The notes beneath the pieces are model-generated. The model was not told the origin of the DNA, searched no databases, and was given only the letters and a program-made list of their open reading frames with translations. Below are positions 54,433 through 64,000 of a DNA stretch of 64,000 nt, piece after piece. The number at the start of each line of letters is the position of its first letter. The stretch's first letter is position 1. Where the stretch lies: contig CM077157.1 of assembly GCA_039583875.1 (NCBI GenBank), positions 77,314,346 to 77,378,345 of the forward strand, read 5' to 3'. Made by a program: the position numbers and the translations under genes. The stretch comes from Platanthera guangdongensis. Lineage: Eukaryota > Streptophyta > Magnoliopsida > Asparagales > Orchidaceae.

Positions 54433-56006
54433 TGAAAGTCCACCTAGTGTCAGCTATGTGCACCTATGGGGGGGGAATAGGTGACGAGTAGCGCTTTTGC
54501 GGAATTTACGAACGTACCTGCACAATAAAAATAGAAAGCACAGCACACAAAATACACAGACAAATTATAGTGGTTCCCCGACTTGGGTACATCCACTTTC
54601 CCCCTTCGACCTATCTCCCCAACAAGGGACGACTCGGTCACTTCTCCAACGGGATTGAAATCCAATCCCTGCACTAACAGAAGGAACCCTTCCACACGTG
54701 AGAGTCAACACTCCCACAAAACGGGTTGCACCCAACCCTTACAACACGGAACAAAAGTTCCTTTACAACAAAATTAAATATACAATGTACACGTGATACA
54801 AACTTCTTTTGGAGACTACGGTGTTTCTCTTCGTTCGACGACGTGTTATTGAAGTCGATGAAGAGTCTACAACCTTGGTCTTTCTTGGAGAGGATCTCCC
54901 CGGAACCGGCGGCGGCACACGAGCGGCGGCTAGCTTTGGGATCGACGGCTATGATGATGAGCGGCTGCTGAACTTGGAGATCCAAACTTCGTAGCGAAGC
55001 AAACTATGTCTACCAACGGTCACTCTAGGATCGGTCGTCTCGATCGATTCGGACGGGGGAGTTTTTACCGGTCAACAAATCGAGAGATAAGAGATCTCTG
55101 GATAGACACGTGAGACACAAGCTTTGCTAAGCTTCTGTTGCCGGAGATCACGAAGGAATCTCGAATGTTGACGGCGACCAACTAGCCCGAGCGCGACGGC
55201 GGCGGCGGAGAGGAATCGCGATATTAGGGTTTCGTCGCGGCTCGGTTTCTTTCTCCTTTTCTCCGTAATTTTACTGTTCAAAATACTGGAATATATATAC
55301 TGTAGATAACTCCAATATGACCGTTTGTGGGACCCACACTAGAAATCCCTAAGTCCGGTTCAAACTAGTCCAGAGGCAGAATCCGGTCCAGCAGCATCCT
55401 GAGAAAATGCTAAGTGAAAATCGGCGAGAATCGCAGGCGATTCTCGACGAATCGGCGAGAATCACCAAGTGATTCTCGACGATTCGTCGAGAATCGTTAG
55501 TGATTCTCGCCGAATCACTTATTGATTCTCAACGAATTTCACTTTGTATACATGAGCTTCTTGGCCACCGGTTCGGCGAGAATCACTAGTGATTCTCGCC
55601 GAATCTTACTTGGTACCGTTTTGAGGTAGCCAGAAGGGGTCGGCGAGAATCACTTGGTGATTCTCGTCGAATTTTCCTTGGACGAATTTTCGTCTTCCAC
55701 CCTGGAGCTGCTCCTTGACCCATCCATGCTCCTTGTCTTCTCTTGCATATGAACGGCCCTGTACTTGAAAGTAAGTTCACTCCAATAGAGAGAGTACACG
55801 TAGGCCAACACACTGATCTGCTCAACGAGGGATTACGTCTTGCAGACCCGTGTATATTGACCTACTGCACCCTGACATTGGTGTGCACTTAGTGTGGAGT
55901 AGCTGCAAGTACAACTTAAGATGTTTCATCAAATACATTGTGAATTCATCTTAGCTTGACAGGTGGCTTCCTCAAATCTGGGTAATCGTGGATACAATAC
56001 CCAACA
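54433..56006 (-). repeat. 5' LTR of element D
   Basis: 1574 bp, nearly identical to 47474-49111. The palindrome cluster is at 55418-55675 and lacks one unit. The conserved hairpin is at 54569-54597. After it, GAACC (56007-56011) repeats the left target site. Confidence 0.93.
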
Positions 56007-56011
56007 GAACC

Positions 56012-56453
56012 CAACCCTAAAACTGACCCAAGACTATATATATATATATATATATATCAGTTTTAAATAGTAGACAATCATCACAATAATAATTATTTAT
56101 ACTTAATATCAAAACAACACGAAACCTGAAACTTCTCGGAAACAGACGAAATTCACGCCGTAGCTAAAAACCCACGCTACGAACACAACTGCAAAGTCGA
56201 AATTAGCATTCGACGAACAAAACCCGGGATAACACCTCCCGAAGCCAAAACACAAGCATTCCCTAAGAGGCCCAGCCGAGCCATCAATCAGACTCCGGCT
56301 AGCTGGGGAATCTTGCCAACAGGCTACAAACAGGCTACACAGGGAACCCGAAGAGCTAAAACCACGCTCTACAACGACAAAAAGCCGGAGATACGCCATC
56401 GTAACGCCAGCCAAAGATCAAACAAAACACAGAAAAAAACCTGGGGTGTTACA
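56012..56453 (-). repeat. 5' LTR of chromovirus C, second part
   Basis: Continues the LTR after D: matches 39181-39613, with a longer AT microsatellite (56036-56056) and the end GGTGTTACA. The CTTGG duplication follows. Confidence 0.93.
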
Positions 56454-56458
56454 CTTGG

Positions 56459-57757
56459 AACCAAATCCCATACTCTACATCTCTCAAATTAGTTTAATTC
56501 CTCCTACATTGTAATGATCCAGTGGGGATCTTACTCTGCATCATGGATGGATAAAAGTTCAACTTGAGAGAGAAAATAGGCATGCATCAAATCTTGGTTG
56601 AGTTGATGCCTTGTTTGTACACCTGATGATATGTCTCCAATCACTTGAGATCTGGGGTGATCCCTTAGTGTGACAAAATCCGAGGGTGGAGTTGGTTCTG
56701 CAATAACATTAGGAACTAATTCCTCTTGTGGAATTATGTTTGCTGTTGGGGGAAGATCAATTCCTTCAGTGCCTTCATCTTCACTTTCTTCAATGACTTG
56801 TGGAGAAGGATGTGTTGGAACCTCTTGGGTGAGGTTTAGTCCATCCAAACTCTCACACAAGTGAGGTACCTGCAAAGTGCTATTGGTAGAAATCTCTTTC
56901 TGCTTGCAAGACATGTTAGCTTCATCAAATGTAACATGAATAGATTCTTCAATTTTTAGAGATGATTTATTAAAAACCCTATAGGCTTTGCTTACTTGGG
57001 AATATCCTAGAAAAATCCTTCTTCAGCCTTAGCCTTAAACTTTCTAATATATCTTTTGTTATTGTTGTGAATATAACATATACATCCAAATACTTTAAAA
57101 TAGTTGATTTTAGGTTTCTTCCCTTTAAGTAATTCATAGGGAGTCCTATTCTTTAGTTTATGTATCAGGCTTCTATTCAAGACATAATTTGCAGTGTTCA
57201 CAGCCTCTGCCCAAAAGGTTAGAGGAATGCAAGCATCTGCAAGCAATGTACCTGCAGCTTCAATGAGTGTCCTATTTTTCCTTTCAGCTACCCCATTTTG
57301 TTGGGGAGTTCTAGGAGCTGAGAAGTAGCGTCTGATACCTTCCTTCTCACAGAACTCATGCATAAGAAGTGACTCAAACTTTGTGCCATGATCACTTCTG
57401 ATCAATGCAATATGAGTAGAGAACTCAATATGTATGGTCCTGAGAAAATCTGTAATAACCATAAAGGTATCTGACTTAGATCTCAGAAATTAAGGATACC
57501 CAAGTGAACCTGGAGAAGTCATCCACAATAACTAAGGTGTAGGATTTCCCTCCTAGGCTTTGTACAGTAATGGTTCCAAAAAGATCCATATGTAGCAAAT
57601 ACAAAATCCTAGGTGAATCACTTTTATTAACAGATTTAAAACTAGATTTAGTTTGCTTGCCTAGTTGACAAGCCCTGCAAAGGCCTTCCTTCTTGTAGGG
57701 ACTATAAGTTAAACCTCTAACAATGTTGTCTTTTGATAGCTTAGCAATATTTTTCAA
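56459..57757 (-). pseudogene. Integrase and linker of copia B, broken
   Basis: Read leftwards: zinc-binding ICRACQ-like LCRACQLGKQTKSSFKS, core LLHMDLFGTITVQSLGGKSY and VDDFSRFTWVS, then a frameshift near 57476. Next ALIRSDHGTKFESLLMHEFC, SAPRTPQQNGVAERKNRTLI (catalytic Glu), FWAEAVNTANYVLNRSLIHK and TPYELLKGKKPKINYFKVFG. The linker (56531-56914) has SQVIGDISSGVQTRHQLNQD. The last codons before element C are WDLVP, completed by RPQDYP at 36804. Confidence 0.88.
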
Positions 57758-57781
57758 GTTTACATGACCTAGACTTCTATG

Positions 57782-58213
57782 TCATAAATCATTCTGGTTA
57801 CTAATTAAATTGAGTAAGCAGATATCAGAATTGGCAGAAAGAAAATCAACTAAATATATGTTACCTTGTCTATTCCCAATTAAAACAGTTTGTCTTTCTT
57901 TTTTAGAAATAGTGCAAGAATATGAGTTGAAGTGTACTTGATAACCTTCATCACATAGTTGACTTATGGAGATGAGGTTATGTTTGAGTTCTCTGACATA
58001 AGTTACTTTCTTGAAAGTAACTGCTCCAATCTTCACTTCTCCAAACCCTTCAGACTGGACACACTTAAAATCACAAAAGATTACTTTTGGTCTCAGCTTG
58101 GACTTGTAGTTGGTTAAGTTGTCCTTGGTGCCTGTCATATGTTTGGAGCAACCACTGTCCAAGTACCAAGTCTGATTCACACTTGTACAGTTCTTCACCT
58201 GCAATGGAAACAA
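57782..58213 (-). pseudogene. Protease and downstream spacer of copia B
   Basis: 143 codons: QTWYLDSGCSKHMTGTKDNL with the DSG active site, RPKVIFCDFKCVQSEGFGEV, then LKHNLISISQLCDEGYQVHF. It is in the frame of gag but preceded by TAA at 58214-58216. It ends with a frame change before integrase. Confidence 0.88.
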
Positions 58214-58216
58214 TTA
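58199..58216 (-). other. Gag stop and splice-acceptor-like TTGCAG of copia B
   Basis: Gag ends WVKKT, then TAA (58214-58216), then TTGTTTCCATTGCAG (CAG at 58199-58201), and the protease follows in the same frame. Same layout as in A and D. Confidence 0.45.
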
Positions 58217-60331
58217 AGTTTTCTTGACCCAGGTCACCTTGGGTCCTTTGTTTTGTTGGTAAGAGAAGCTAGATATAACAGAAAATTCTGGTTGGGATTT
58301 GTATCCTAAAGTGTGATATTATCTCCCGGGTGGTATAACCTAATCAGCAGGATTAAAAGGTTTCCTAGAATTATTTGAGTTACTATTATAATTAAAATTT
58401 CTGTTAAGTCTTTCTGTGTTCGACGAATTTTTGTGAGTTCATCGACCAGAGTTCGACGAATAGGGATGAGATCGTCGATCTCTGCCCAGAGAAAGAGCAT
58501 ATTCATTTTTTGTGCCCCACGTTCGTCGACCACTGCTCGACAAACCATACCGAGTTCGTCGATCGCAGTTAGACAAATAATTATAGCTATAGTTTGGGTT
58601 CAGCGTTTGTCGAGTGGGGTTCGACGAACTGGCAACATTTCGTCGACCTAAGTTCGATAAATTCTGCTGAACCTTGTTTTTAGTTAATGTTTTCTGATTT
58701 TTGTTGTTTTGACTTATTGATTTTGGCATTTGTTCTATGGTTTGATTATGGTTTGTTTTCTCTTTCCCTTTTGCAAAAATAAATTTAATAGGGGTTGACA
58801 AAATATTCTTCTTGAGGATGGGGGACAAACTTGATGAAGCACCCAAGCCTAGCATGCCATTAAACCTGGAATTTACAGTGCTTGTGATGTCCATCAGATT
58901 GAGGCTTCTCCCATTGAGAGTTTCCTCAAGTTGTTTAGCCTCACATAACTCAGTTTTTAATAATATGATTTGTTCATTAGCTAAGGTTAATTCAACTTTT
59001 AACCTATTATTCTCAGAATTAACATTCTCTAGGTTTCCTAATTTCTCACAAGAGTGTTGATTTTTTTCTGAGTTAATTAAATCTATGCACATTATTTTAA
59101 ATTCAGATTTAAATGAATTAGAACTGTAATCAAATGAAGATAATACCTTGTCAGCTTCAGAATCCGAAACTGCTTCATTATCTGAATCATCTTCTTCTGA
59201 ATGGCTTCTGGAGGCATCAATGGCCATGAGGCAAACCTCTTTGGCCCTTGCCTCTTCCTCTTCTTCCCTGGAGCTGGAGGATGATGATTCATCCTCAGTT
59301 TCACTCCAAGATTCAACCACAAAACCTTTCTCCTTCTTCTTATATTTGCTGGAGGAAGGTCTGCTGTTATGCTATCTTCTTGTGTCTTTTACTCTTCTCT
59401 TCTCCTTCTTCTAACTCTCTGGACACTCAGAGATGAAGCGTCCAGGTTTCCTGTAACCAAAACACAACACTTCTTTAGTTGGTGTTTTGTCATACCTTGG
59501 TTTATCATCATCCGTTGATGACTTTCTCCTGAAGTCCTTTCTTGTCATTTTGTAGAATCTTTTAGCAAAAAGGCTCAACAACTCTTCATTTGTGGTTGAA
59601 TTCTCTGTCTCCTCAGCAGCCTTGAATGCAATGCTTTATTCTCTTCTTGCTGGAGGAGGTGTTCTTTACTCAGCTGACTCTCTGGACTTGATCAGCTGTT
59701 CATAGGACTTAATCTTGCCTAATAGAGATTTAGTGGAGATCTTATTTAGGCTTCTGACATCCTTGATAGGCCAGATCCTTGAATCCCATGAGCTTGGGAA
59801 GCACATAAGGATCTTATCATTCACCACAGTGAGGGTGATGTCCTTGTCCAGGGTTTTTAGCTCATTGATGATTGAGCTTAACCTATTTTACATATCGGCT
59901 ACTGTCTCAGCTTCTTCTTTCTTGAAGTTCTCATATAAGGATATGAGATTGGATATCCTATCCTTCCTTTCATTTGCTGATCCAGCCACCATTTGATTTA
60001 GGGAGTCCCAGATGGCTTTGGCTGAGGTGCATTCAGCCACCTTTTGAAAGATATCATTTGACATTGTTTGTGTCAGTATATTCATTGCTTTAGCATCAGC
60101 AACCTTGGCCTTCTTCTGAGCCTCAGTCCACTCAGGTGGTGGAACTGCATTTGTGCTTGAAGCTGCTGCAGATGTAGAGGCAGTGGCTTGTGGAGGACCT
60201 ATCAAGATGGAATTATAGATATCTTCATCAATAGAGTTCATATACAATTTGATTCTTGCCTTCCAGATGATAAACCTATTTAGGTTACAAACTAGATGTC
60301 TGGTGCTTGCATAGTATTTGTTCTGTTCCAT
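58214..60331 (-). pseudogene. Gag of copia B
   Basis: ATG 60331 (MEQNKYYASTRHLVCNLNRF, IIWKARIKLYMNSIDEDIYN), then a UBN2-like part with ECTSAKAIWDSLNQMVAGSA and ISLYENFKKEEAETVADM. A zinc-knuckle remnant CFGYRKPGRFISECP near 59420-59460 has Tyr and Arg at expected Cys and His positions. 58439-59320 is a Ser/Glu-rich and coiled-coil segment (NNRLKVELTLANEQIILLKT), then a basic Asn/Arg-rich tail that overlaps the motif cluster 58420-58665. Frame changes occur near 58550 and 59330-59890. Confidence 0.82.
58420..58665. repeat. TTCGTCGA motif cluster inside the gag coding region of copia B
   Basis: About ten TTCGACGAA/TTCGTCGAC sites in 245 bp within the 3' part of gag. On the minus strand they encode repeated SSSGRRT, CDRRTRYG and NSGRRT peptides. 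These are the same words as in the B LTR and in the pol-aORF gap. Confidence 0.85.
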
Positions 60332-60430
60332 TGCTGTGTATATAATCTAAAAAAATAAAGATAAAAGATGAAATCTGATCTAACACATGATCTTTGGTTT
60401 AAGGGTTAGCTTGTACACCAAGGAATCCAG

Positions 60431-60443
60431 GCTCTGATACCAA
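60431..60443 (-). other. Primer-binding site of copia B, tRNA-Met type
   Basis: The minus strand reads TGGTATCAGAGCC. A short stem TTGGT/ACCAA (60390-60420) follows, in the place of the A and D hairpins but with unrelated sequence. Confidence 0.9.
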
Positions 60444-60444
60444 T

Positions 60445-61865
60445 TGAAAGTGAGCTGTTAGATCAGGAATACTCTAGAGGGGGGGGGGGGTGAATAGAGT
60501 ATTATAGTTTTGTAAAATTTTCAATTGATTTTATCTAGTGCAGTAATAAAATTAAAAGCATAAATAGCAAACCTAACAACTAACACAGCCACAGCAAGAA
60601 ATAAAAAAAAAGGCAATCCAGACAACATAAGAATTTATAGTGGTTCCCCTAAACTTGGGTACATCCACTCTTCTACCACCCTGGTAGGAATCCACTCAGA
60701 TTTTTGATCAGGTGCATGACAACAATGAGCTTTTGATCAGGTGCTCAAAAACTAATCCTCAAGTCTTTTGGTCAGGTGACTTGCAACAATGAATAACTTT
60801 TGAAGGGAGTTATAACCCTTTATATAGTGGGGGGGGGTGAGAGATGATATGGTCTTCTCTTTCTCAATATACAACTGAGAAGACTTGTGGATATGATTTT
60901 AGCAAAGGCTCCCCTTGAGTTATAGAATGGTTCAGAGAGATGAAGCCTTGCTGTAGGGTGATAGGCCTTCAGTAGTTCAACCTTGATCAGCAACTATTCA
61001 GGAACTTCTTTTGACAGATAAAGTTGTAGTTGTCCTTTGAAGTGTCCTGGAGTGTTGAAGATAGAAGACTCTTGATTTTGATTTGGTGTTCTTCTTCTTC
61101 AAATAGATGATGATCTTCAAATATATGTCTTCTTTTCTGTATCAGAAATCTATGGAAGAAAAGTGCAGAGAGTTTCTTGATTCTGTCTAATTATCTTTTT
61201 CTCTGTGTGTCTATCTATCTTGTTCAGTCTGTCTCTAGGAAGAAGAGAGAAAATCTATTTTTCTATATTTCCTGTCAAAGATGATCTTTAGAAATTTGAA
61301 ACCCTCTGCAATCAATGCTGACGGCCTTGTGAATAAACTGCATTGATTTATTTCCCCAACTGTCTCATGGAAAAATGGCAAGAAATAATCCTAGAGAAGA
61401 TCATAATTAATGCTTTGTCCAACGGTTATATTCAGAGAATATTAAAGCATTAATTACTCGGGAATTATTGCATTAAGAAAGGGATAGAAGACTGGAAATG
61501 ACTAAGTCTGGATTCGTCGAACAGATAACAGAAATCATCGAGCTGAGTCCATAGTTCGTCGAGCTGAGGAGTTGTGTTCGTCGACCAGACAGCTTCCATT
61601 CATCAAGCTGGGTTCCAAGATCGTCGAGCTAAAGCAAAACTGCATTCTCTAGAAACTTTGACAATTCTGTGTATGGAGTTAGTCGAGCTGATAACTGGTA
61701 ACTTATTTCGTCGAGCTGAGAACTGATTTCATCGAGCTGAGAACTGATTTCGTCGAGCTGAGAACTTGTTGACAGAACATGTCCTGGGTGTCGACACAAT
61801 TACTTCTTGTCTCGACATAGCTGTTGTGTTGAGAGAAATCTGGAGTTGTGTCAACAGATGTTCTG
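60445..61865 (-). repeat. 5' LTR of copia B, cut by element E
   Basis: Aligns with 29609-31055 of the 3' LTR. Sequence identity stops abruptly at 61865, where TGTAACGCCCC begins. The rest of this LTR should lie to the right of E, outside the window. Confidence 0.9.
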
Positions 61866-64000
61866 TGTAACGCCCCAAAACAAAAAAAGCGACGGGTGAC
61901 GTTTTGGGCCAGTTTTGGGTTCTGGCAGGAGGTACACGGCCTGGGACACGAACATGTCCCAGGGCGTGTCAGGCTTGTGTCGTCGAGGTGGTCAAGAGGT
62001 CGACGAATTTCGCTTGACGTTGTGTCGAGACAGGGCACACGGCCTGCGACACGGGCGTGTCGCAGGGCATGTCGACCCGTGTCGACACTCAGCCCGCGAA
62101 GTCGACACTCTGCGCTCGACGAAGTGTCGAGACATGGCACACGGCCTGCACCACTGGCGTGTCGTAGGTAGTGTCGACCAGTGTCGAAACTCGTCCCGGG
62201 GAGTCGACGAATTTTGCACGATGAAGTGTCGAGACAAGGCACACAGCCTAGGACACTGGTGTGTCCAAGGCCGTGTCGTGAGGTCGACGAACTTCGCTCG
62301 ATGAAGTGTCGAGTGTCAAGACCGTGTACACGGCCTGGAGCCCAGGCGTGTTGAGGTAGACACAGGTTAGGATACGGGCGTGTCCTAGAACCCGTTTAGC
62401 TCTCGGGTTGTTTTCGGGATAAATCGATAGGGGTACACGGCCGAACACACGGCCGTGTTAGGTGGAACACAGGCGTGTCAGGTCGAACACGGGCATGTTC
62501 GATGCCCGTGTGTTGTTCCAGGCGCGTCGATTTTGACGGCGAATGAGGCACACGACAGTGGACACGGGCATGTGCCAGGCCGTGTGCGGTCCAGATTATA
62601 CTTTTCAGTCCCGAATCAAAGCCGTTCGTCTCTTTATCTTGGGATCCGACGGATGTGGGTTCTTCCTGATGGGATATACCCAGGATTGGGCCTTAGAAAC
62701 CCTCACTTTTACTTGAGTGGTTATCTTTCTAAAACTTAGAGAGAGAGGAGAGCCAAGGAAGGAAGAAGAAGCTAGATCCGGCCATTGGAGGAGCTTCAAA
62801 GCTCCAAATCTCGAGCCGACTCCGGATCCATGGAGGCGAAGTGAGTGCGGTGCTTTTCATCCGCTTACTTTTCCATGGCGCCAAAGAAGAATGCAAGGGT
62901 AACGATTCTCTTCTTGAGCATGTGAAGCTCTCCTTCTTTGCATAGGAAGCCCGCTCTCGCGAGTTTGCGGTGAGTTGGAGGCGTTCCTTCGGGTAGATAT
63001 GTAAAGTACCCATTGTGTAGAGTCCGTAAGCGAGAACGGACATAGGCATGATTTATGAAGCCTATCCGGACATGTTGGTCTGGATCGGTGATGTTGCATT
63101 GCATAAATGCCGGAGAAGACTCCGTGCGATTGGTTGTTTATCGGGTTTTCTACGTGGTAGATTGCAACAAGGAGCCTTGTGGATTAACCCAAAGGTGCAC
63201 CCGGAAAACTGGGCGGATGAGTGATCTTGCCAACTTGGTGGCCTGAGAGCCAACTTGAACATTACCGGGTTATGTGAAATGTGACAGAAACGGGACTCGG
63301 GAGACGTTTGACCCGCGCAAATGGCTTAAATTGTCGTTGCGATTTGAGCACGGGTTAGATGGAACCGTACCCGTTCTATGTCGTTCGGTTATAGAGACCT
63401 AAGGGTACGTGGCACTTGTCGTTGGCATAGATTAGGGTCTTCGGCGGTCTATGACTGAAATTGTCGTGACCCAGGCCAAGAAGACAAATGCTGATAGGTT
63501 TGGATGTCAAAGTGGCGGTGGTGAGTCCGTAATGTCTATGGCTTTAATTGACGTGACATCGACCGGTTCATCGAGAATGTGCCCTGAGAGCACGGGGCAT
63601 GTGGCCGTGCGAGCCAACTTCTGTGATGAAATGAATATTGCTATATTGCTCGCTTATGCTAATGAACTGCAGGGAAGGAGCATCGCCGCCCCGAGCTAGG
63701 GGCGGGATCGTTATAATTTGGTCAGCATTGCTGACCGTTGCCTTGTTTTGCCACCGTGCGGTGGTTTGTTGCTTGTAGGTGCTGCTGGACCAAGCGGTCA
63801 ATAGCGGGCTAAAGCCCAAACTGCGAAGCCGGCCCTCGAAGGCCTAATTGGAGTGTTTACTATTTTTATTCATGTATGACCGGCCTGCGTGCCGTGTTTT
63901 GTAAATTATGTAATATCAAGTGAACTATTTTGTAAGGCCTTAAGGCCTGTGCTTGTGTATGTACAACATTCCTATTTGGTATTAGTGGACATTCATGCTT
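61866..64000 (+). mobile_element. LTR of element E (Tekay-type gypsy, plus strand), incomplete
   Basis: Starts TGTAACGCCCC, the same start as the C LTR in its own orientation. Its last 420 bp are homologous to the remnant at 28680-29608, where the LTR end and a primer-site remnant can be seen. No gene is evident in the 2.1 kb; the ORFs read on both strands are short and the ones over 61920-62590 follow the repeats. The internal region lies beyond the window. Confidence 0.72.
61920..62590. repeat. Mixed palindrome cluster in the E LTR
   Basis: Alternating words GACACGGGCGTGTC, CACACGGCCTG, GTGTCGACAC and TCGACGAATTTCGCTCGA about every 30-50 bp. It thus combines the motif types of the Athila-like LTR, the C LTR and the B LTR in one LTR. 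Confidence 0.8.

Larger units (their letters stand above)
47474..56006 (-). mobile_element. Copia-like element D, non-autonomous: gag and aORF but no pol
   Basis: LTRs 47474-49111 and 54433-56006, flanked by GAACC on both sides. Primer site, gag (52787-54358) and aORF (49364-51666) are present, but between gag and aORF I find no protease, integrase or RT. LTR ends, gag, leader and aORF are all related to element A, so an A-like element could supply the missing enzymes. LTRs are nearly identical apart from one 62-64-bp array difference, so the insertion is recent. Confidence 0.92.
36805..56453 (-). mobile_element. Chromovirus C (Tekay/Del-like Ty3/gypsy), hosting element D
   Basis: Minus-strand element with LTRs 36805-39613 and 45102-47473 plus 56012-56453. 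It is flanked by the 5-bp duplication CTTGG (36800-36804 and 56454-56458). Gag, protease, RT, RNase H, integrase and a C-terminal chromodomain-like segment lie at 39738-44415. Removing D restores an LTR of about 2814 bp against 2809 in its mate. LTR copies differ by a few percent by eye. Coding lesions are few (one stop in gag, one in pol, gag and pol in different frames), so it is fairly young. Confidence 0.93.
29609..61865 (-). mobile_element. Copia element B with extra downstream ORF, split by elements C and E
   Basis: Minus-strand Ty1/copia element. The 3' LTR is 29609-31721; aORF 31914-35006; RT-RNase H up to 36804; then chromovirus C (36805-56453) and the CTTGG duplication; integrase, protease and gag 56459-60331; 5' LTR 60445-61865, cut by E at 61866. 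The C insertion interrupts the RT motif [15 protein letters not shown] between its VP and RP residues. The 5-bp left flank is CACAT (29604-29608); the right flank lies outside the window. Its aORF and leader relate it to A and D. Confidence 0.9.

Noticed and set aside
61703..62304. ORFs of 107-179 codons on both strands near the B/E junction
   Set aside because: They cross the junction of two LTRs and follow the palindromic repeats; no recognisable protein.
62717..63699. Short plus- and minus-strand ORFs in E
   Set aside because: They lie in an LTR, are under 107 codons, overlap on both strands and have no recognisable domain.
1..64000. Host protein-coding genes, tRNA, rRNA
   Set aside because: Every coding stretch with recognisable motifs is retrotransposon-derived; apparent tRNA matches are the primer-binding sites only.

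Overview
This window looks like the repeat-rich, intergenic part of a flowering-plant nuclear genome, probably a eudicot. The exact plant is not identifiable from the sequence. I found no host gene, tRNA or rRNA. Nearly every base belongs to nested LTR retrotransposons: Ty3/gypsy Athila-, Tat/Retand- and Tekay-like elements, and Ty1/copia elements that resemble the SIRE/Maximus group. Almost all coding strands are minus.

Layout. (1) 1-7692: Athila-like element, cut by the left edge, inserted in the 3' LTR of copia element A. (2) 7693-19119: copia element A (gag, pol, an extra downstream ORF 'aORF', 5' LTR 17164-19119), flanked on the right by a Tat-like element. (3) 19120-28665: degenerate Tat/Retand-like element with minus-strand pol, a ~200-bp tandem repeat, and oppositely oriented ORFs with TATA boxes and introns. 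(4) 28680-29608: remnant of a Tekay-type LTR. (5) 29609-61865: copia element B, split by Tekay-type chromovirus C (36805-56453, CTTGG target duplication). C is itself split in its 5' LTR by copia-like element D (47474-56006, GAACC target duplication). (6) 61866-64000: LTR of element E (plus strand, Tekay-type), inserted in the 5' LTR of B and running off the right edge.

How the parts work together. A, B and D encode, downstream of where pol lies or should lie, homologous versions of one extra protein. It has a conserved N-terminal domain, a low-complexity acidic, Gln- or Pro-rich middle and basic nuclear-localisation-like clusters; I see no membrane segment. In all three cases this ORF has its own TATA-like box 80-145 bp upstream of the ATG. 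Just upstream of that box lies a cluster of the same short CpG palindromes that fill the U3 region of that element's LTR (CTCGAG type in A, TTCGTCGAG type in B, TTCGGCGA/GAATC type in D). This is the most interesting feature here: a possible element-encoded trans-acting factor with a family-specific DNA array, formally similar to VANC anti-silencing proteins and their motifs in VANDAL transposons. It is an inference, and the gypsy elements carry related arrays without the ORF.

D has gag and the extra ORF but no protease, integrase or reverse transcriptase, so it looks non-autonomous. The copia elements share an RNA hairpin after the primer-binding site with an apparent compensatory change between A and D, a hairpin in the transcribed part of the LTR, and a stop codon followed by a TTGCAG splice-acceptor-like site at the gag/pol border. 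LTR ends, target duplications, primer-binding sites and polypurine tracts were read directly from the sequence; clade names and functions rest on motif recognition without database searches.
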